DNA from: Solirubrobacterales bacterium
GTDB lineage: Bacteria > Actinomycetota > Thermoleophilia > Solirubrobacterales > 70-9
Direction of reading: 5' to 3'
NCBI GenBank assembly: GCA_018883025.1
Contig: VEQW01000006.1
Span: forward strand, 1-32,014
Length of the DNA stretch: 32,014 bases
The notes under the pieces are model-generated. The model did no database searches. It saw only the letters and a list, made by a program, of their open reading frames with translations, and was not told the DNA's origin. The first letter of the stretch is position 1. Each line of letters starts with the position of its first letter. Positions 27,751-32,014 of this stretch are shown here, piece after piece. Made by a program: the position numbers and the translations under genes.

Positions 27751-27825
27751 GACCAGGAGGGGCCTCCGATTATGCCAAGGGCCGTAATTCGGGCCGGAAT
27801 CATCGGTATTTGGCAGACTTGGGGC

Positions 27826-29082
27826 ATGAGCGAGACCGGGGTCGCCCCTGCAGACCTGTTCGAGAAGGTCTTCAACCATGAAAGGCGCGAGCAGCTCGAG
27901 GCGGCCGATGCGGCCGACCTCAACCCCTACTTCAGGCTGCTGACCTCCCAGGCCGGGCCGGTGGTCGAGATGGAAGGGCGCGAGACGATCATGCTCGGGT
28001 CGAACAACTACCTCGGCCTGACCGGGGACCCACGGGTCAAGGAGGCTGCGGCGCGGGCGCTCGAGCAGTACGGGACCGGGGTGACCGGATCCCGCCTGCT
28101 CAACGGCACCACCCCACTCCACGTCGAGCTGGAGAGGGAGCTGGCCGACTGGATGGGGAGCGAGGCCACGGTCGTCTTCTCGACTGGCTACCAGTCCAAC
28201 GTCGGCTGCCTCCAGGCGATCCTCGGACCGGGAGACACGGTGATCTGCGACTCGGGTGACCATGCCTCCCTGCTCGACGGCTGCAAGCTCTCCGGGGCGA
28301 AACTGAGGCCGTTCCGCCACAACCAGATGGAAAAGCTCGAGAAGATGCTCCGCCGGGCCCAGGATGACGGCGGTGGGATCCTCGTCGTGGTCGATGGCGT
28401 CTACTCGATGGAAGGCGACGTCTGCGACCTCCCGCAGGTCGTCGAGCTCTCCAAGCGCTACGGCGCCCGGGTGATGGTCGACGAGGCCCACGGGGTCGGC
28501 GTCCTCGGGGCAAGGGGAGCCGGAGCGACCGAGATGTTCGGACTCGAGGACGAGGTCGACATCCGGATGGGGACCTTCTCGAAGAGCCTCGCGTCCTGCG
28601 GCGGGTTCATCGCCGCCGATGAAGAGGTGGTCCGTTACATGAAGATTTCGGCCCGCTCCTTCATCTTCAGTGCCTCGGGGGTCCCGGCTTCGGTCGGTGC
28701 TGCGCTCGAGGCGCTCCGGATCATCCTGGCGGAAGGCCCCCAGATGTTCGAGCGGTTGCTGGCCAACGCCGATTACCTGAGGGAAGGCCTCAAGTCGCTT
28801 GGCCTGAAGGTGGTCGAGCCGGGAATGCTCCCCGACGGAACGGTCGCCACCACACCGGTCGTCCCGGTGGTCGTCGGAGACGACTGGAAGGCAGTCCTGC
28901 TCTGGAAGGCGCTCTTCGACGCCGGTCTCTACACCAACGTAGCCCTCCACCCGGCCGTCCCGCCGGGCGGGGCGCTGCTCAGGACCTCCCTGATGGCAAC
29001 CCACGAGCGCGAGCACCTCGACCGGGCGCTCGAAATCGTCGAGCGGGTCATCCCCGAGTTCGACGGACTGACCTCCGACTGA
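27826..29082 (+). CDS. PLP-dependent alpha-oxoamine synthase, serine-palmitoyltransferase-like (annotators may call it AONS/KBL)
   Basis: ATG at 27826; LGSNNYLGLTGDPRV, GTGVTGSRLLNGT, FSTGYQSNVG, VVDGVYSMEGDV, VDEAHGVGVLG, GTFSKSLASCGGF, ALFDAGLYTNVALHPAVPPGGALLRTS. Confidence 0.88.
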   Translation: MSETGVAPADLFEKVFNHERREQLEAADAADLNPYFRLLTSQAGPVVEMEGRETIMLGSNNYLGLTGDPRVKEAAARALEQYGTGVTGSRLLNGTTPLHVELERELADWMGSEATVVFSTGYQSNVGCLQAILGPGDTVICDSGDHASLLDGCKLSGAKLRPFRHNQMEKLEKMLRRAQDDGGGILVVVDGVYSMEGDVCDLPQVVELSKRYGARVMVDEAHGVGVLGARGAGATEMFGLEDEVDIRMGTFSKSLASCGGFIAADEEVVRYMKISARSFIFSASGVPASVGAALEALRIILAEGPQMFERLLANADYLREGLKSLGLKVVEPGMLPDGTVATTPVVPVVVGDDWKAVLLWKALFDAGLYTNVALHPAVPPGGALLRTSLMATHEREHLDRALEIVERVIPEFDGLTSD

Positions 29083-29211
29083 GCACGGCCGGACCGGTTC
29101 GTTCCTACTCGGTACGACCGCCACCGGTCGACCGGCGAGGGCCCCTTCGGGTCGTCCGAACGACGCGGGAAGAAGTTGGTGCTCTTAGCGCGAAACCTCC
29201 TCACGGACGCG

Positions 29212-29240
29212 TTGACGAGTTGTAGGTTGCGTTGTAGTTT
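29212..29240 (+). promoter_or_regulatory. Housekeeping-type promoter for mihF
   Basis: TTGACG (29212-29217), 17-nt spacer, TAGTTT (29235-29240); implies a leader of about 115 nt. Confidence 0.6.
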
Positions 29241-29361
29241 CCACGCGTCGGCAAGCCCGGGAGGCGGCTCGGCCGGCAAGGGATACGACCGGGGTCGGAC
29301 CGAGAGTTCGATCCGAGGTGGACCCAAACCCCGAACTTCGACCCTCAAGGGAGGACCTGAC

Positions 29362-29706
29362 GTGACTTCACCAGCTGCCGCCACCGCCAAGACCGAGAAC
29401 GACGAAAGCGCGGCAGCGCCTCCCCAGCACCTCCGAGCACTCGCCCGGGCAAATGAGGTCCGACTCGCCCGAGCTGCACTGAAGCGCTCGATCGCATCCC
29501 GCGAGACCAGCGTCGTCGAGGTGATCTCCGAGGTCCCCTGGGAGGCCGAAACGATGAACCTCTCCGAACTCCTCACCGCTCAGCCGCGCTGGGGAAGGAC
29601 TCGAACCCGGAAACTGCTCGGGTCACTCGGGCTGAGCGAGAACAAGCGGATCGGGACCTTGACCGAGCGGCAGCGGTCGCTCCTGGTCGAGCGCCTCGGC
29701 GGCTGA
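29362..29706 (+). CDS. mihF: Integration host factor, actinobacterial type
   Basis: GTG at 29362 with SD GGGAGGA; LARANEVRLARAALKRSI...VISEVPWEAETMNLSELLTAQPRWGRTRTRKLLGSLGLSENKRIGTLTERQRSLLVERL. Confidence 0.95.
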   Translation: MTSPAAATAKTENDESAAAPPQHLRALARANEVRLARAALKRSIASRETSVVEVISEVPWEAETMNLSELLTAQPRWGRTRTRKLLGSLGLSENKRIGTLTERQRSLLVERLGG

Positions 29707-29733
29707 GACCGCCAGCAGCCAACTCGTCCTCGG

Positions 29734-30186
29734 CTACCTGATCTTGTAGGCGAGCCCGCCGCTCGCCCGGACGAAGGCCTGGCGAAGCACGAGGAACAAA
29801 AGTACGAAGGCTCCCGCCGCCAGACCGACACTCACGGCAAAGGGCAGGCCGATCGCAAACCAGGTGATCAGGGCGACCGCCACCGCCCCTACGGCGGCCA
29901 GCAGCGTGGTGTGCGAGCGATAGCCGGCGAAATGCTCCCTGATCGAAAGCTCGAGCCCCCCCAGTGAGCCGAGCAGAAGCCCGCCCAGCAGGAGTGCCGG
30001 ATCGCCGGAGATCAGGCCGATCACGATCAGCACCAGGCCCGCGAGGACCGAGAGTTGGGTGAGTGGAAAGTTTCCCCAGGGCGCAGGGGGGCGCTCGTCA
30101 CCTGGCTTCCCGTCCTTGCTTGCGGACGAGCGCTCAGGGGCAGCCTGAGGCGCCCCCTTAGCCTTGCGCTTCTTTCGCCTGGCCAT
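29734..30186 (-). CDS. Small membrane protein, hypothetical
   Basis: Basic N-terminus then several hydrophobic helices (LSVLAGLVLIVIGLISGDPALLLGGLLLGSLGGL; TTLLAAVGAVAVALITWFAIGLPFAVSVGLAAGAFVLLFLVL). Confidence 0.75.
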   Translation of the reverse strand: MARRKKRKAKGAPQAAPERSSASKDGKPGDERPPAPWGNFPLTQLSVLAGLVLIVIGLISGDPALLLGGLLLGSLGGLELSIREHFAGYRSHTTLLAAVGAVAVALITWFAIGLPFAVSVGLAAGAFVLLFLVLRQAFVRASGGLAYKIR

Positions 30187-30805
30187 CCAGGAACGAGCGT
30201 ACCTGCGCGCTTAGACGCCGGTAGTCCGTCTCACCGGCTTCGGCCCTGACGATGGTCCCACCGGGAGCGACGAAGAGGAAGGTCGGACAGCCCCCTACCC
30301 GGAAGAGGTTTGCCACCGCCCCGTCCCGGTCGTGGCCTACCGGTACCTCCCAGCCGCGCTCCATGACGATCTCGTCGACCCGGTCCCGGTCATCGAGAAC
30401 GTTGATCGAGAGCATCGCCACCCGGTCGCCGAACTTCCTCGCCACCCGATCGAAGTCGTCCTGCACCTCGACGCACTTTTCGGCTCCCCGGGTGAACCAG
30501 AACGAGATCACCAAAGGCCGATCGAAAAAGTCGCAGACCCGGATCGCACCCTCGACGCGGACCGAGCAGGCCTCCTCCCGATCGACGTTGGCGTCGCCTT
30601 CGAGACCGGAACGGACATCGGGGATCGCAAAGGGATCGACCTTCTCCCCGACCCGGTAGTCGCCCAGTCCGACCGTCTTCGACTCCTGCCCGGCGAGGAT
30701 GTTGATCACAACGATCCCGACCACCGCAGCGGCCACCACCCCGACCAAGGCGACGATCGAGGTCCTGCCGACCCCATAGTCCTGTTTCTCGCGTCGCTTC
30801 CTCAT
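30158..30805 (-). CDS. Membrane-anchored thioredoxin-like/redoxin-family protein lacking a canonical CXXC
   Basis: N-terminal TM helix, RPLVISFWFTRGAEKCVEVQDDFDRVARKFGDRVAMLSINV, VANLFRVGGCPTFLFVAPGGTIV. Confidence 0.8.
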   Translation of the reverse strand: MRKRREKQDYGVGRTSIVALVGVVAAAVVGIVVINILAGQESKTVGLGDYRVGEKVDPFAIPDVRSGLEGDANVDREEACSVRVEGAIRVCDFFDRPLVISFWFTRGAEKCVEVQDDFDRVARKFGDRVAMLSINVLDDRDRVDEIVMERGWEVPVGHDRDGAVANLFRVGGCPTFLFVAPGGTIVRAEAGETDYRRLSAQVRSFLDGQAKEAQG

Positions 30806-32014
30806 CGTCTTTCCCCCGTCAGGACTAGGGCGGCCGGAAGGACGAAGACGACCCCGGCAACCGCGATGGCGAGGTCGAGGACGGCGACCAGGCCGAACTC
30901 CCTGACCACCGGGATGTCACTGGCTCCCAGCGCTGCGAAACCGGCCAGTGCCGTCACGGCCGAAGCCGCCACCGCCATCCCGGTACGACCGTAGGCCGCC
31001 CTCATCGCCTCGACCGAACGTGAACCGGAGGCGAGCTCCTCCCGGTATCGGGAAGAGAGGATCACCCCGAACTCGGTCGAGACCGCGACGACCATCACCG
31101 AGAGGACGGCCGAGAGTGGATTGAGCGGGAGGCCGATGGTCGCGAGGAGCAGGGCTGACCAGCCGACCGCGATCAAGACGGGGAGCATCACCGAGAGCAT
31201 CCGGGAGAGGGACCTGCCGGTGACGAGCAGGACCGCTGCAACTGCCACCAGCGAGATGAGGAGGAGGACGTAGCGCTCGCCCGAGAGGCGGTCGAGCGAC
31301 TCGGCCAGCACCACGGGGACCCCGGTTACCTCGGCAGTCGCTCCGTCGGGTGGCGGGCCCGCAGCCGAATCGGGGTCGAGAGCCCGTTCGATCGTCCCGA
31401 TCGCCTCCTGCTGGCCCTCCACCGATGGGGATCGAAGGGCGAACGGGATCCGGGTCACCGTTCGCCGTCCCTCCCCGGCCAGTCCACCGGGCAGTATCGA
31501 TTCGAGTTCCTCCGGGGGAAGCTCGGCCAGGCCGGCACGAACCCCGGCCGCGTTGAAGTCGGCCGCGGTGACCGGAACGAAGTCCGGTATCGACGGTCCG
31601 GGGCAGAGTTCGGCCCCGCGACAGCTCTCGACCGGTTGCCCGTTATCCCCGGGGCGCAGGTATCCGGCCTCGGTAAGGATCTCCGAGCGGACCGCTGCCA
31701 GCCACTCGACCACGGCCGGCTCGGTGACGTCCTCGGCCCGGACGACCAGGTCAACCTCCCCCGAGGTGCCGGTCGCCTCCTCCGCGGCCCGGTAATCGGC
31801 CATGACCTCGCTTCGGGACGGGAGGAGCTCCGAGATCGCAGTGGCAGATTTCGCCTGCGTACCGACTGCCCATCCACAGATGGCAACGAGCGAAGCGACC
31901 AGGAGGACCCGTCCCGGGAAGAGCAATCCGGTACCGACGATCGACCGGGCGATCCGCCTGGGCAGACCGGTCGGGATCCGGGACGACATCTTCCTCCCGG
32001 TGCCAGCCCCCTCG
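30802..32014 (-). CDS. RND/MMPL-type transporter, C-terminal portion in window; reading frame stays open past the window edge
   Basis: Track ORF 30802..31989 is open upstream to 32014 (EGAGTGRKM...). LPLNPLSAVLSVMVVAVSTEFGVILSSRYREELASGSRSVEAMRAAYGRTGMAVAASAVTALAGFAAL is typical of MMPL TM regions. ATGA overlap with the thioredoxin-like gene. Confidence 0.8.
   Translation of the reverse strand, partial: EGAGTGRKMSSRIPTGLPRRIARSIVGTGLLFPGRVLLVASLVAICGWAVGTQAKSATAISELLPSRSEVMADYRAAEEATGTSGEVDLVVRAEDVTEPAVVEWLAAVRSEILTEAGYLRPGDNGQPVESCRGAELCPGPSIPDFVPVTAADFNAAGVRAGLAELPPEELESILPGGLAGEGRRTVTRIPFALRSPSVEGQQEAIGTIERALDPDSAAGPPPDGATAEVTGVPVVLAESLDRLSGERYVLLLISLVAVAAVLLVTGRSLSRMLSVMLPVLIAVGWSALLLATIGLPLNPLSAVLSVMVVAVSTEFGVILSSRYREELASGSRSVEAMRAAYGRTGMAVAASAVTALAGFAALGASDIPVVREFGLVAVLDLAIAVAGVVFVLPAALVLTGERR

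Noticed and set aside
26707-29082. 791-aa plus-strand ORF
   Set aside because: Only 27826..29082 is real; the 5' part is antisense to the DrrA-like gene.
26656-29124. 822-aa minus-strand ORF
   Set aside because: Only 26656..27645 is a real gene (DrrA-like); the rest is antisense to the SPT-like synthase.
29092-29129. GACCGGT...ACCGGTC inverted repeat after the SPT-like gene
   Set aside because: 7-bp arms separated by 24 nt in GC-rich sequence with no U-tract; not strong enough to call a terminator.

Overview
High-GC bacterial chromosomal window, most likely an actinobacterium of the Thermoleophilia/Solirubrobacterales type. That placement is inferred from the actinobacterial-type integration host factor, gene content, GC-rich codon use and frequent GTG starts. 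No rRNA, tRNA, CRISPR array, transposase, integrase or phage gene was recognised; the window is tightly packed housekeeping and accessory genes. Left to right: 3' end of a cold-shock protein; MBL-fold hydrolase; CFA-type methyltransferase with an upstream PadR regulator; RecD2-like helicase; a compact three-gene cassette (divergent sigma factor, uncharacterised protein, ImmA/IrrE metallopeptidase); FAD oxidoreductase; MacB/FtsX-type ABC pair; acyl-CoA dehydrogenase with a FadR-like palindrome upstream; two small conserved hypotheticals plus Bcp peroxiredoxin; CaCA exchanger; ArsA-type ATPase with a small partner gene; PPK2; MoxR/CoxE-type VWA pair; NMT1/THI5-type ABC importer; two-domain GNAT; DrrAB-like ABC exporter; serine-palmitoyltransferase-like alpha-oxoamine synthase; mihF; small membrane protein; thioredoxin-like protein lacking CXXC; part of an RND/MMPL transporter. 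Most interesting signals: (1) the sigma / unknown / ImmA-IrrE cassette as a candidate proteolysis-controlled sigma switch; (2) the SPT-like synthase, GNAT and lipid-type exporter neighbourhood as a possible sphingolipid-like pathway; (3) a recurring TANNNT box about 6-10 nt before start codons, suggesting widespread leaderless transcription; (4) every convergent gene pair meeting with almost no intergenic space. All identifications come from reading motifs by eye; no database search was run.
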